From Culex pipiens pallens (lineage: Eukaryota > Arthropoda > Insecta > Diptera > Culicidae): DNA of 64,000 nucleotides. The notes under the pieces are model-generated. The model was not told where the DNA came from. It searched no databases and was given only the letters and a program-made list of their open reading frames with translations. The stretch is taken from NCBI RefSeq assembly GCF_016801865.2, contig NC_068938.1:183729754-183793753 (forward strand). The letters are read 5' to 3'. Shown piece by piece: positions 1 to 10,547 of this stretch; position 1 is the first letter of the stretch, and the number at the start of each line of letters is the position of its first letter. A program made the translations under genes and the position numbers.

Positions 1-239
1 TACGTACGTACATAAAACATTACCTAAGAATACAATGAAACTATATCTGTAAATGTAACTGAGAGCTCTCCTCGGTGAGTCGAACTTGCTCGATTTCTCA
101 TTGAATTTTATCTTTTTGAATAATAAAATTATGTCTAAAATAATAAACACTGCCTTATATTTATGTCATGCCCCTGAAAGAAAACATGTATTTAAATATC
201 ACTGACCCAAATCATTCGCTCTACTACTTTTTCTTGGCG
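1..239. other. Unassigned AT-rich sequence
   Basis: No gene, RNA or clear repeat was recognised in this stretch at the window edge. Confidence 0.5.
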
Positions 240-603
240 GTTTCTATTGCATGAATTGAAAAATTGGAAATTTTTGAAAGTATTGATTTCGAAAAGATCG
301 GAAAATTTCACGAATGTTTCATTTTTTCATATTGAAAATCGGATCATTAGGTGCTGAGACATGGAAAATGGAGGATTGTTTGAGCGAGACTTAGAAATCT
401 TTAAATATCCTCTTTTTTTTTGCGGATTTGGTTTGGTCCCCTAAATCTAATAAAAAACTCTAAAATCAAAAATACGTATTTTGGGAAAATGATGGTTCTG
501 TGCAAAAAAAAGTTAATTAAAAAATCAGTAATCTTTTTCCGTGTTCTCCGCGTTCTCAGTAGTCCTCAACAATACCTACAACTTTGCCGAAGACACCAAA
601 TTG
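240..603 (-). repeat. Fragment of the long-TIR foldback family
   Basis: This stretch matches the interior of the foldback at 1736-2840 in reverse orientation. Shared blocks include the segment around GATCGGAAAATTTCACGA and the segment around CAACAATACCTACAACTTTG. It lacks the terminal arms, so it is a truncated copy. It ends where the (GATTA) tail of the neighbouring retroposon begins. Confidence 0.6.
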
Positions 604-1080
604 ATCTAATCTAATCTAATCTAATCTAATTTAATCTAACACAAACGCAGCCAGTCCGATGAAAGCATGCTGGAAAGTCTTGCGATAAGATTACGCCACA
701 AGCCCTTTTCTTGTCATTATTAATAATTACAGTACATTCGAGAACACCCGAAAATGTACCGTAAACTGGGGTGACTTTGATAGCCCGGAGTGACATTGAT
801 AGAAATTTGATTTGGCCACAACTTTTGTTACATCCAATGTAACAGTCACATTTTTGCATATATGTTCGATAATAAGCTATCCCTTGATGCTTACATACTT
901 AAAATTCTCAAAAATGTTTAGATACTTATTTGACGGGCATTTGAAAAACCTGTCAAAGTCACCCCGGGCTATCAAAGTCACCCCAGTTTACGGTATTACA
1001 AAAATTAAATCGGCCAGCCCTACTGCATTGTGTTTACCGCAGAGAGGATTCTGAGAACGAATCACGCTTCACAGAATCTA
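604..1080 (-). mobile_element. (GATTA)-tailed retroposon copy, interrupted by a MITE
   Basis: On the minus strand this fragment ends in pentamer repeats of GATTA (604-640 on the plus strand, written as TAATC). Its body shares the segments around TTCTTGTCATTATTAA and CAGTAGGGCTGGCC with the better-preserved copy at 27326-27755. The palindromic element at 757-995 splits it. No target-site duplication was found for this copy. Confidence 0.55.
757..995. mobile_element. Palindromic MITE, TA target site
   Basis: The left end reads TACCGTAAACTGGGGTGACT and the right end is its reverse complement. The inverted termini are about 33 bp (to GATAGCCCGG) and TA stands at both outer edges. There is no coding capacity. 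It is nested in the retroposon at 604-1080. Tc1/mariner-type mobilisation is inferred from the TA. Confidence 0.8.
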
Positions 1081-1095
1081 CAGGGGAGGTAGATT

Positions 1096-1124
1096 GCGTG
1101 GACATACCGTACCAAACGCTCCAA
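1096..1124 (-). repeat. Recurrent 29-bp motif
   Basis: On the minus strand it reads TTGGAGCGTTTGGTACGG followed by TATGTCCACGC. The same motif recurs at 9933-9961, 24453-24481 and 47940-47968. It may be the conserved end of a transposon family whose other end was not identified. Confidence 0.6.
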
Positions 1125-1735
1125 TTTACACAATGCATTTATGTTGTGTATGGTGTGTTACGTGTAATAAAATATCATTTAACATTATTACAATTTATCA
1201 TGTGTCATTTAAGAAGTTACCATCATAATCTGCTGAATTCTTTATGATAAGACGAACAGCGGAATGAATTTTGAAGTAAAAAATTTAGAGTTAGTTGGAA
1301 TTCATAGAAGTAAAAACTGTGAAAAAGGATTTGGTTAGCTAGTAGGTAATCGTTAGATAGAGTGGTAATAAGTGAATACAATAAATAAAAAAATGAGGAA
1401 CATAAAAAGAATAGCAAAAAAGTTTAAAAGTAATTGACATATTTGTGGAAACAGCATAACTAAATTTCAACAATCAGCGGTAGATAGAGCCGTAAGCTGC
1501 TTTGCTTTAGTACAGTTTAGTCACTTAATTATTGTTTTATTAAATGGTCTTTAAAAGGGCAGAGTTCGTCGAGCACCCTTATTAAAACAACTTTTTCCCC
1601 AGCAACAACTAAACATGACACATTCTTCACATTTTCTTTTCCTTCTGTTTCTACTACAACAAATTCAAAGTCCACATTTTTCCAATTCTTGCCTTGGTGT
1701 CTTCGGTGATCAGAAAATTAACTCAAAAGTAACAG
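1125..1735. other. AT-rich spacer, nothing recognised
   Basis: No gene or repeat was recognised between the 29-bp motif and the foldback element. Confidence 0.5.
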
Positions 1736-2840
1736 CTGAGCAATTCTCTACCAAAACCGGAAATGGATTTTATTTGTATTTTTTTATTTGGCTCAAACTT
1801 TGTGGGGGCCTTCCCTATGACCAAATAAGCTATTTTGTGTCATTGGTTCACCCATACAAGTCTCCATACAATTTTGGCTGCTGTCCATACAAAAATGGTA
1901 TGTAAATATTCAAACAGCTGTAACTTTTGACTGAATTTACTGATCATATTGGTGTCTTGGGCAAAGTTGTAGGTATTGTTGAGGACTATTGAGAAAAAAT
2001 AGGTATATGGAAAAAAATTTGCAGATTTTTAAATCAACTTTTTTCATTAAAACTCAATTTCCCAAAATACGTATTTTTTTACTTTCGAGATTTTTTGAAA
2101 TGTTTTAGGGGACAACAATCCGCAAATTTTGAGCTATAGAGAAACATGGTCAAAAAATCTGGCGCCGGGTTTTGAATTTTTGAAAAAAGAGTGATTTTTG
2201 GAAAAAAAATCGAAAATTATTTTTTAATGCAAAATTTAATCTGCAATCGAAAAGTACTTTATGATAAAGGGCTCCGTTTGCAAGATATAGCCACCGAAAG
2301 TTTGATTTTAGCGAAATATTTCTAAAAATATTAGTTTTTTTGAAAATTTCACAAAATTTGCTATAAAATTGTCTTAGAGACATTGAAGATTGGACCTCGG
2401 GTTGCTAAGATAGAACCGCTTTAAGAAAAAGAAACACGAAAATTGTAGTTTTCTAAATCTCACCAAAACAACCCACCATTTTCTAATGACGATATCTCAG
2501 CAACTAGTGTTCCGATTTTCAATGTTAAAACATGAAACATTCGTGAAATTTTCCGATCTTTTCGAAAAAAATATTTTGAAATTTTTTAAATCAAGACTAG
2601 CAAAAATTTCTTTTTTAAAATTCAATGTTTGGCCCGATTTCATAGAGAGTTGCTCAGCTGTTTGAATATTTACGTACCATTTTTGTATGGACAGCAGCTT
2701 AAATTGTATGGAGACCTTTATGGGGGAACCAATGACACAAAATGGCTTCTTTGGTCATAGGGAATGCCCCCACAAAGATTGAGACAAATAAAAAAAATAC
2801 AAATAAAATCCATTTCAGGATTTGGTAGAAAATTGTTCAG
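1736..2840. mobile_element. Foldback element with long inverted arms
   Basis: The arms at about 1736-1925 and 2645-2840 are imperfect reverse complements. Shared blocks include CTGAGCAATTCTCTACCA and CATACAAAAATGGTA. The interior is AT-rich and has no convincing ORF. A related full-length element is at 28960-30116 and a fragment at 240-603. No target duplication was resolved, so the superfamily is unknown. Confidence 0.7.
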
Positions 2841-3150
2841 ATCATATCAATTTTTTTAAATAGAAGAAATCCATAAAACCATGAATTGAAAACAACATTT
2901 TATCCTATTCAAATTATTCAATTTATCCTAACTATATTAAATCCTATTAAACTTATGAATGCAAAACAACAGCAAGAGAAGTGATATTGTTTTGGTTATG
3001 AAAAAGAATAGATATTGATTTAGTTATGATCACAGTTGAATTTCAACCATTAGAAGGAAGATTATTTATTTCCAAAAACTAACTTAATCCACCTATGTGG
3101 TTGGAGCCTTCCTCACAACAATGGCTGTATGCAAGTTTCATCTATTTTTT

Positions 3151-3473
3151 AGATCCGGCTTCCAAAAAGTCCATCGATATCACTTAAGTGGCCATATCTC
3201 GAGACAGTGTTGCCAGATCTTCAATGTTTTAGACTCGTTGGAAAGGTATTTTGATAACCTAACCAACGTTGGGTCGGATGATGGACCCGGATCTACATAC
3301 ATTTAAGTGAGATCCGGCTTCAAAAAAGTACATCAATATCACTTAAGGGGTCATATCTCGAGACAGGGTTGCCAGATCTTCAATGTTTTAGGCTCGTTGG
3401 AAAGGTCTTTTGATAACCTAACCAATGATGGGTCGGATGATGGACCCGGACATAGTTTACATACAGTTAAGTG
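3151..3473. repeat. Two tandem units of about 160 bp
   Basis: Unit 1 (3151-3309) and unit 2 (3310-3473) both begin AGATCCGGCTTC and share long blocks such as TGCCAGATCTTCAATGTTTT and GGGTCGGATGATGGACCCGG. A third start (AGATCC) at 3474 is not continued. This is an internal duplication within the element at 3087-3810. Confidence 0.85.
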
Positions 3474-3642
3474 AGATCCAAATATATGTGAAAACACATT
3501 TTTATGCATAACTTTTGAACTACTTATCGAAACTTCAATCTGTATAAAACTCGATCTATGGGACCCTAAACCAAGTCGAATGCAACAAGTTCGGGTCAAA
3601 TCGGTTCAGCCAGTGCCGAGAAACATGAGCTAGTTTGTTGGT

Positions 3643-3687
3643 CACATACATACATACACACACACATACACACACACATACACACAG
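3643..3687. repeat. CA/CATA microsatellite
   Basis: A run of (CATA) and (CA) repeats inside the element at 3087-3810. Confidence 0.9.
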
Positions 3688-3810
3688 ACATTTGTTCAGT
3701 TTTCGATTCTGAGTCGATATGTATACATGAAGGTGGGTCTACGACGTTTTTATACGAAGTTCATTTTTAGAGCAGGATTATAGCCTTACCTCAGTGAGGA
3801 AGGCAAAAAA

Positions 3811-4144
3811 ATAGACACTTAAGTACCCTTTACAATACAAAATTGTTAAAAATTGATCAAAATACAAATTTTCATACTTGGACAAAAAAATTAAAAAATT
3901 GAATTATCAGCCAGGGTTGCAAAATGTTAATGAAATAATAGTTGTAAAATGCATTTTACACCAGTACATATATTAATTGCGAAATATTTAGACGAAAAAA
4001 TGCAGTGCTGTTTTTTCATCGGCTTTTCACAAAAAAAAACTAGAAACAATTACAATTATTGTTTTCAGTTGATTGGACTTCAAATTCTATTAAAATGTTG
4101 AAGCTTTTTGAACATAAGGAATATTCACAAACTTTAAAAAATAT
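3811..4144. other. AT-rich spacer with a Harbinger-like MITE fragment
   Basis: The segment around AAAATGCATTTTACAC (about 3946-3962) also occurs inside the MITEs at 13629-14097 and 36022-36473. Nothing else was recognised. Confidence 0.4.
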
Positions 4145-4330
4145 TTGCAAGTTGAATATTGCAAATTTAAACGGTCCAAAAGCAAAAAAGTTACAAGTTT
4201 TCACAAATTAGTTCTAAACCATCGGGACTGGCAATACCAGCCAGCAACAGTTAAGTGTTCGGAGCTCTTCAAACTTTTCGATTTTTTCGCCGTAATTAAC
4301 AGTGATAACCCGCGAGTTTGCTGCTCCAGC

Positions 4331-4516
4331 ATGCAAAGGGCCGGCCGTGGCCGTGGCAGTTTGAGTGCGACCTCGCAAAGCTCTTCTACCGGCAGAGTGC
4401 AGAAAGGTAAACACACCAACTCCGCATCGACCACCATCGCGCACGGAAGCGTGCCCAGTGACGTCATCGATGAAGCTCTTAGTGAGCTGATGATGAAGTA
4501 CATCTACAACGGATAA
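4331..4516 (+). pseudogene. Short coding-like fragment, unrecognised
   Basis: An ATG at 4331 opens 61 codons ending in TAA. The product is Ser/Thr-rich with an RGRG segment near its start and ends in ALSELMMKYIYNG. The segment is less AT-rich than its surroundings, which suggests coding ancestry. The last codons resemble the MKYIY stretch of ARPC5, and also the C-terminal leucine-rich end of ORF1 proteins of some non-LTR retrotransposons. Neither match is long enough to decide. The DNA for ALSELM.KY recurs at 58532-58560 inside a Pex1 intron, which favours a dispersed element fragment over a host exon. Confidence 0.25.
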
Positions 4517-5400
4517 GCTGCCTTGTGCATCAAAGTTTTTTGACGTCAACAGACAAAACAAACTATGATTTAGTTTTAAGCTTTTTCTATTTCTATCCTT
4601 TCCCTTAGCAAATTTCGAAGTTTTTTTTATTTTTCCTTCTCTTGCCAAATCCATTGTTAGAATATTCAATTACATCTAAATGAATTATAGTATAAACCAT
4701 AGTTGAAAAGAACTCCAAAACTCGATAAAGTTATGAGAAACACAAAATTGTAAATTGATTATTTACTAATAAACACTAATTGAATTGAAAAAAAAAATAG
4801 TTCTAAATTATTTTTCTATGAAAATATCAATTTCTATTGCCATCAAAACCGAATTTCAAGAAAAACTTTAAAAACTATGCTGAGAATGCCTTTGTCTATG
4901 ATTTTTTAAATCCTGTTTGAATGTAGTCACAACGTATTTATAACTAAACAGTAACTAATTGTATCTACCCTTAGTGAAAATTGTGAAAATTAGTTAATTG
5001 CTAATCAAGTCACTCTAATTTATTTGTCAAGGATCAGAATACGGTTTTCATACTGTGAATAAACAATTTTTTTAAATTCTGATGCTTTTCTTAATATCTT
5101 GTACTTTTAACACAGTCCGAGAAGATTCCTTTAAGGGATCATAATCGGGTTAATTTTCATGCAGATCTTATCCATTAAGGCAGGTACAAATTTTATTTAA
5201 AGAATTTGTCACCCCAGCAAATTAGGACCTAGATTTGGAAACTCCACTAGCAGTCATGCTTTATGCTTTGACATACAAAAAAAGCACTATAAATTTATTA
5301 TTCAAAAGTTATCTGTATCGTATCGGGTGAAAGAATAAATGATCATGATTTTTTTCTTAGTTTTATGATCAAAAAGAAAAAAATCAATAAACTCAAATTA
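4517..5400. other. AT-rich spacer, nothing recognised
   Basis: Low-complexity AT-rich sequence without a recognised gene or repeat. Confidence 0.5.
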
Positions 5401-6210
5401 ATAACTAAATCGTTAATCATCCTTCATAATACCATACTCATCTCCTCTCACCGTGTCAACTTTCCGCCAAAGATCGCCAAAGTACCAACTCGGTCGGATT
5501 CTTCGTACAAATAATGGCGCCTTTTGTGCCCTAATTTCATTTACAGCACTGATTATGGCCGTCAGTTTTTCCGCACAATCAGTGCCCAAAGAGCTCTCGA
5601 AAATAAAAGAAAAACGGGGACCAATCTTCGCCATTCATCGGTGACGCCAAATGAAAACGGTCGAAAGAAAAAAAGAAGAAAATCAGCAACGATAATGAAC
5701 AGCTATTTACTAGCGCCAGCGAAAGTTGGCGTGGGTGGGTGGGGCCGAGTGAATTAGGAAGAGTTTTTAAAAAGTCTCTCTTGTGTTGAATTTTACACAA
5801 TGAACGAAGCTTTCACTTTTTTTGATGGGGGAAATGTCGCGGAGAAATAAAGTAAAAATCTTTGCCATTATTTTGTTATGTATTTTTACTCCCTCTTGTG
5901 CCCATCAACTTGGGAGAAGAATTTTAAATTAACTCACTTTTCTTGAACAGTTTTCACCGTCACAAGGGCGAAGAATCACGCTTCATTAGCTTGACATTTA
6001 TCAATTTTTTAAACTAATTACCCAGCAGTTCTTTTTATTTGTACTTTCATCTCTCAACTGATGAACTTGACTTTTGGTTTTCGCCATTCAATTGCGAAAC
6101 ACATTGTTGAAAAGTTTTTATTTTTTCAGCTTTTCTTTTCGTTAAACAGGTTTGAGTTGTGTCAATGAATGAAAAAGCAAGAGCAATCCACCTGAAGAAA
6201 AACGGAGGGG
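5401..6210. other. Less AT-rich unique island
   Basis: Sequence without recognisable repeats and with several overlapping short ORFs on both strands, none of which resembles a known family. It could be regulatory or hold a small unrecognised exon. Confidence 0.35.
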
Positions 6211-7323
6211 CTACACCCACAATTGGGCAGCGCCATCCGAGAGAATAAAGAACACGATCTGATAGTATAAAGGTACTGTGAACGGACTCAGAGGATAAAT
6301 CCCATAAATCCCGAAATTAGCGAGAGCGTTGTTCTCATGGGTTCATTTTCAAAAAAGTTCATCAACCAATAAAAAAAGTGCTGACATCGAGACTCGAACC
6401 CAAGACCGTTGACATATCGAATCGCGCCTTTGCCGTATCGGCCACCATCGTTCGAAGACTATGAGATGGTCATTTGGCAATATATGCCACTCAATGGGAT
6501 GGACTGTTTCAATGAACAAATGAACTCAATTTCGTGGTGGTTCACCCGCGAGAGGTTTATTCTTCTATTTAATTTTGGTAGAGCTATTCTCTCGGCTTTC
6601 TACTGTGGGTGTACAGTCAAAAATTTGCTAGAACTTCATTTTCAACAATTTGTTGTTGTTTGTTCATTTGAAACACTATGGGTGATTCGCTCCATTTCAA
6701 CAATTTGCTGTCTTCAATTTTTTTTGGAAAGGAGAACTTAACACAAAAAAATGAAAAAAATATAATTTAAATAGTAGAGGGATGAAAATCATGTATCTTC
6801 ATTCAAATTTAAGTTCAAAATTGATGTGTTTACAAAAAAATTGAACCAAAATAGTATACACATGACATAGGATGACAAATCCATGATATTTTTTTATTAT
6901 AATGCATCATCAGTTTCAAAATATGTAATCTGTTCGAATTTGAGAATTCTGTATTCAAAGTTTCACTGAACGTAAGTAAAGACCTCTCGCGCTACAACAA
7001 AAACCAAACGTGTTCATTCGTTCATTAAAACGGTTCATCCCATTGAGTGGCTTATATGAACAAATGACCTCCACTCAACCATCGAACCGTGGTGGCCAAT
7101 ACGGCAAAGGCGCAGTTCAATATGCCGAAGGTCTCGGGTTCTAGTTTCGGTATCGACACTTTTTTTAAGGGCGAATTTTTAGGAAAATGGACCCACGAGT
7201 AAAGTACTCTTGGTATCTTCGGGATATATCCTCTCCGTCCGTTCACAGTGCCATTTTACTACCGAACCACGCTCTTTATCCTTTCGTTTACCGATGCCCA
7301 ATTCTGGGTTTGGAGTTCACCCA
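6211..7323. mobile_element. Foldback element with tRNA-like arms
   Basis: The arms at about 6211-6530 and 7020-7323 are imperfect reverse complements. Shared blocks include CACTCAATGGGATG and GCGCCTTTGCCGTAT. Each arm holds a tRNA-like segment. In the left arm, read on the minus strand, there is a box-B-like TGGGTTCGAGTCTCG. A single-arm relative is at 7925-8205. No protein is encoded. Confidence 0.65.
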
Positions 7324-7537
7324 AAGTTAAAGAACGATGGGATAGTCCTCACGAACTCTAGTGTGTCCAGCCCTTTGGGGATGGTGGGGCAATAATATGG
7401 ACGTTTTGAAAAATACGTCATTTGTGGACACCCCCTGACCAAATTTAGAACAAATTTCTGAGGATGGTGGGGCAGTTGCCCCATGTTGCCCCACCCTGTG
7501 CACGCTAGTGTTCACGAAAAGAAACGTGAGGAAAGTG

Positions 7538-7916
7538 CTACACCCAAAGGAAAAATATATCTCAAAATCTGCAACATTGGATTTGCTGCAGAAAATGTCA
7601 TATTTTATAACATTTTTTGCAGCAAGCCCGTAGATCATTTTTGCCCGCGTGTAAAAATTTCAGCGATCTGCAGTTCTCACCAACACATATAAAGCTGGCC
7701 CGTCCCCGAGCAACACTCCAAAGAGAAGCATATGTTGGTGCTCTTTCACTCACTTTTCATCAAGCGTCCATGGCGAGGTGGTAGCGTGTCGGATCAATAA
7801 CCAAGAAGTTGGTGGTTCAATTCTCGTTCTGCTACGTGTTTTTTTTTTGTGAAATAAAACCAAAAAGCCGTCGGTAATGTCGATAATTGTCGGTAACGGG
7901 CAAAAATGTCATACTC
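7538..7916 (-). mobile_element. Truncated MITE with a tRNA-like segment
   Basis: This is the reverse complement of about 380 bp of the complete element at 8232-8705. The outer terminus (ACACCCAAAGG) is present, but the copy breaks off at GTCATACTCC where the element at 7925 begins. The tRNA-like part is at about 7768-7834, with TGGCGAGGTGGTAGCG and GGTTCAATTCTC as box-A-like and box-B-like segments. Confidence 0.7.
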
Positions 7917-7924
7917 CACAGTTC

Positions 7925-8205
7925 ATCCTATACGTGGCTTATTTGGACAAACGACCGCCACTTAGTCACCGAACCATGGTGGCCCATACGGTAAAGGCAC
8001 GGTTCAATATGCCGTAGGTCTTGGGTTCGAGTCTCGGTACCGGTACTTTTTTTTTTTTTTTGATAGATGAACTTTTTTGAAAAATGAACCATGAGTAAAG
8101 TACTCTCGGTAATTTCGGGATTTATCCTCTCCGTCCGCACACTACCATTTTACTACCGAATCGTGCTCTTTATCCTCTCGTATGCCGATGCCCAGTTCTC
8201 GGTGT
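7925..8205 (+). mobile_element. tRNA-like repeat, single-arm relative of 6211-7323
   Basis: The segment at 7971-8046 resembles a tRNA: ACCG...CGGT can pair as an acceptor stem, TGGCCCATACGG is box-A-like and GGGTTCGAGTCTCGG is box-B-like. A run of T follows. The downstream part (TTTATCCTCTCCGTCCG) matches the arms of the foldback at 6211-7323. It is probably a tRNA-derived repeat and not a functional tRNA gene. Confidence 0.5.
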
Positions 8206-8231
8206 TGAAATTTGAAAACAAAATAAAATTA

Positions 8232-8705
8232 TACACCCAACTGGCAGTCGCATGATTGTGATGCATGGCGGCATGAAAGTATATCAGAATCTGCATGAAA
8301 TCTGTCCTCATGCATTTTTTGCGATATAGGAGTATGACATTTTTGCCCGTTACCAACAATTATCGACATTACCGACGGCTTTTTGGTTGTATTTCACAAA
8401 AAAAAAACTTAGCAGAACGAGAATTGAACCACCAACTTCTTGGTTAATGATCCGACACGCTACCACCGCGCCATGGACGCTTGATGAAAAGTGAGTGAAA
8501 GAGCACCAACATATGCTTCTCTTTGGAGTGTTGTTCGGGGACGGGCCAGCTTTATATGTGTTGGTGAAAACTGCAGATCGCTGAAATTTTTACACGCGGG
8601 CAAAAATGATCTACGGGCTTGCTGCAAAAAATGTTATAAAATATGACATTTTCTGCAGCAAATCCAATGTTGCAGATTTTGAGATATATTTTTCCTTTGG
8701 GTGTA
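8232..8705 (+). mobile_element. MITE with TIR CACCCAA, TA target site and a tRNA-like interior
   Basis: The element begins TACACCCAA and ends TTGGGTGTA, so TA flanks a short inverted terminus. On its minus strand (about 8411-8477) it holds a tRNA-like segment with box-A-like and box-B-like parts and a CCAAGAAG stretch. Other copies are at 7538-7916 (inverted, truncated) and 34034-34445. No protein is encoded. Confidence 0.75.
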
Positions 8706-9932
8706 CATAACTTATAAAAATATTTCATCAAATTTTTGATAGTTAAGGTAATCAAAAGAAATGAGATAAAGTCTGCATTTGATATTAAAATATTCAAGCA
8801 AAAAATCGTTTCAAAATTATCGGCAAATAAAATACCCTGAAAAAAATAGATGAAAATAAAATAAAGCAGTAGTTTAAAAAAATATCAAAAATGCAAGTGA
8901 CTATCATAAATTTAAAAATATTCACAAAGTTTACCAAACAATCAAAAGACAGAACAGTGTCTTTTGATTATGTGGAAATTTGATTCTGTCCTCGACGTCT
9001 CCTTGCAAAGAAAAAGGGGAAACCGATAAGAAAATAAGGGTTTCAATAAATCAGAATTGTGTGAGTGGGGGCGAGTGTCTCCAACAGGGTGAAATGATGC
9101 TATTTTACCAGACTGGACCCAGCGTGGCCACTTTGTTGCTGGCTGGCTTTTTATTTTATTTCTCTGCGTGTTTATTTTATATATTTGGGCCTGCTCGATA
9201 TCCGGACCCGGGAAGGAGGTCCATTTCTTCGACCAATAGCAACTCTGAATAGGAGGTTATATTTCTTTCTTTTCTCAATTTCGGACACCCAAGGAAAGAA
9301 AAAAAAGTGCACCCCAAGAAATAATGGGCACCAGGGAAAAGAGAGGGACATTATTTTCCGTAAATTTATGCTTTTGGCTTATGCCAATTTTCCGAGAAAA
9401 GGCGCTCGCAAATTGCGATTCTTATATTCCTTTTTTTTACTTCCCTCGTTGGGCCCAACCCGATAGGAATCTTCTTATTTCCGGTCAGTTTCTTTTGGGC
9501 CTCCGTTGTCATCAACACTTTGTTGGCGTTCCGCTTCTCGTTTTTTTTTGTTGTTGCTGGAATTGAAATTCGAGACGGTCCAGAGATCCCGGGCTGCTTC
9601 CGGTCGTGATTGCAACAAAGAGGATCAAAAGAAGGGGTTCACAAAAAAGGGGTTATGCATAATAAATGGACGACAATGTCCGATTGATGATGAGGAACTC
9701 GGTTTGATTAGTTTGCTAAAGGGGAAAATATGATTTATTGGGAATGAATAATACCTTATAAACCGAACATCAATTGATAAGTTACAGGAAAAAATGATGA
9801 TGATTTAGTTTGAACTATTTTTTATATTTTTTAAATGCAATTATTTAAACGACGTTTCGAATTAATAAGATTTTAGATTGAAATAAATTCCGCAACTACA
9901 TCGTTATCAAATAAAATAATAATTGCAATCAA
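8706..9932. other. Spacer; unique island from about 8980
   Basis: The first 270 bp are AT-rich. From about 8980 to 9730 the sequence is less AT-rich and lacks recognised repeats, with several short ORFs that match nothing I know. Confidence 0.35.
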
Positions 9933-9961
9933 TTGGAGCGTTTGGTACGGGATGTCCACGC
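9933..9961 (+). repeat. Recurrent 29-bp motif
   Basis: It reads TTGGAGCGTTTGGTACGG then GATGTCCACGC. Other occurrences are at 1096-1124, 24453-24481 and 47940-47968. Confidence 0.6.
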
Positions 9962-10093
9962 ATCCTTCCAACCCTGGTGATTTTGTAAAATATGTACTGT
10001 TTACATCAAACTCTCTGAGAGTAAAGCAACGCAGCAGGTGTGGCCGTTATAACGAGTGTAGTGCATCTTGGTGTTCCTCGAAAGTACTGCTTT

Positions 10094-10540
10094 CCCGGGC
10101 AGACGGTAATAACAAAATTCATGTCATTTCAATAACAAACACTTTTAAAATAACAGAAAGTGTTATGGAATATTCTCGAAAAATCCATTTTTGCATAAGA
10201 GTTTAATAACAGTTTATGTTATCATAACAAAATTTGTTATTGGTCTGATATTGATTGAAAGCGAAAACAACTTGGGAATAACATTTTTTGTTATGGAATA
10301 ATAACTCGAACTGTTATTGGGATGATCGGATTAGTAGTTAAAATAACAAAAAATAATAACAAAGATTTGTTCGAAGAATAACTCAAAATGTTATTAGTCT
10401 GTTATTACAATAACAATCCAATAACAAAAATACCATAACGACGAATAACAAATCTTGTTATAAATAACATAAAATGTTATTGGCCTAGTATTTTCAAATA
10501 TCAAAAAATGTTATTCCCAAGTTATTGTCGTCTGCTCGGG
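10094..10540. mobile_element. MITE dense in AATAACA motifs
   Basis: The left end is CCCGGGCAGACGGTAATAAC and the right end is the reverse complement with a few changes (to CGTCTGCTCGGG). TTT flanks both sides, a possible 3-bp target duplication. The interior holds many AATAACA/TGTTATT words in both orientations. No protein is encoded. Confidence 0.75.
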
Positions 10541-10547
10541 TTTCAAA

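Larger units (their letters stand above)
3087..3810 (-). mobile_element. Repeat family with GCCTTCCTCAC ends
   Basis: The left end holds GGTTGGAGCCTTCCTCAC and the right end CTCAGTGAGGAAGGC. The longer relative at 46151-47700 lies in the opposite orientation and shares the same ends and the segment around ATTCTGAGTCGATA. It carries two tandem units (3151-3473) and a CA-rich microsatellite. No protein is encoded, so it is probably non-autonomous. Confidence 0.65.

Noticed and set aside
3151..3473. CRISPR-like array
   Set aside because: Only two long adjoining units without spacers, in a eukaryotic setting.
4468..4510. ARPC5 (Arp2/3 subunit) exon
   Set aside because: Only a short MKYIY stretch agrees, the upstream sequence does not resemble ARPC5, and the DNA recurs in a Pex1 intron.
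4201..4669. Minus-strand frames of 100 and 151 codons opposite the ALSELM frame
   Set aside because: They are mirror readings of the same GC-rich segment; the plus frame ends in a more protein-like motif, though even that is weak.
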